Source: Bradyrhizobium sp. Ec3.3 (GTDB taxonomy: Bacteria > Pseudomonadota > Alphaproteobacteria > Rhizobiales > Xanthobacteraceae). Taken from it: a DNA stretch of 64,000 bases. The DNA lies in the NCBI RefSeq assembly GCF_000472925.1, contig NZ_AXAS01000001.1, positions 186,001 to 250,000 on the forward strand, read 5' to 3'. The translations under genes and the position numbers were made by a program. The notes under the pieces are model-generated. The model saw nothing but the letters and a program-made list of their open reading frames with translations, made no database searches and had not been told where the DNA came from. Of this stretch, positions 63,871 to 64,000 are shown one piece after another. Numbering within the stretch: position 1 is the stretch's first letter; each line of letters starts with the position of its first letter.

Positions 63871-64000
63871 CAGGTGTTTTTGGGGGACGAAGCAGGGGGT
63901 GAATTGCGCGCGGAACCTATCGGAAGGGGGCCGGTTTCACAACCCGGGAACCGGAAATCGAGCGATTCGAGGTGACTTCAGATGCGTGTGCCTGCGGTCT
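63871..64000. other. Right-edge upstream region of maf
   Basis: The last 130 bases contain no complete gene. A CCCGGGAACCGGAAATCG stretch lies near 63945. Any upstream gene begins beyond the window. Confidence 0.35.

Overview
The window looks like a chromosomal segment of a high-GC alphaproteobacterium of the Bradyrhizobium / Rhodopseudomonas group. I infer this from gene order (ispH-thrB-rnhA; maf-yacG beside a tRNA gene), from family content (DUF1013/TrcR, Omp31-type porin, DUF6494, TAXI-TRAP with DUF1850, TPR-DUF1311 proteins) and from intergenic palindromic repeats of a kind I associate with that group. No database search was possible, so all identifications rest on motifs, length and context.

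Layout. 1-9.2 kb is housekeeping and metabolism: the tail of an acyl-CoA ligase, a DUF924 protein, a peroxiredoxin, the leftward rnhA/thrB/ispH group, a TrcR-like regulator with a clear terminator, small exported or membrane proteins, and propionyl-CoA synthetase. 9.4-14.4 kb has two paralogous periplasmic TPR-DUF1311 proteins, a CPA1-type Na+/H+ antiporter and an SDR. 14.4-18.1 kb is a TAXI-type TRAP transporter operon (binding protein, fused permease, DUF1850, SDR). 18.4-25.9 kb holds small exported proteins, a NUDIX hydrolase, a frameshifted thioesterase, an aldo/keto reductase and a TPR protein.

25.9-30 kb is accessory. A chimeric scar joins the left end of an IS5-family element to the 3' half of a group II intron (RT fragment, domains V and VI). 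It is followed by an Omp31 porin, an AraC regulator whose leader also occurs as a decayed second copy beyond the scar, and an unknown protein. 30-42 kb carries a long-chain acyl-CoA ligase, TPR and exported proteins, a frameshifted EVE-domain gene, a chemotaxis receptor, a flavin amine oxidase / RibD-like reductase / heme-barrel operon, a thioesterase and a tautomerase. 41.9-46.1 kb is an RND efflux pair.

46.4-50.5 kb is the most distinctive locus: a tightly overlapping set in the order E-F-G-(DUF4040+MnhB)-C-D. This matches the antiporter half of archaeal membrane-bound hydrogenases (Mbh) and lacks a full-length MrpA and any hydrogenase subunit. 51.1-58.4 kb is a sugar-type ABC importer whose last gene is an SGNH hydrolase. 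Facing it across a shared promoter region are a second SGNH hydrolase and a ROK-type regulator, suggesting uptake and deacylation of an esterified carbohydrate.

58.4-62.6 kb is degraded: a DUF1214 remnant, a frameshifted small Zn-ribbon-like ORF, an exported Gly/Tyr-rich protein with a recent 168-bp tandem duplication, a phage-type YopX gene, and repeated tRNA T-arm sequences next to tRNA-Phe(GAA). The right end returns to core genes (yacG, maf). Four different genes are broken by what looks like a single missing base, so either local gene decay or base-calling deletions should be considered.
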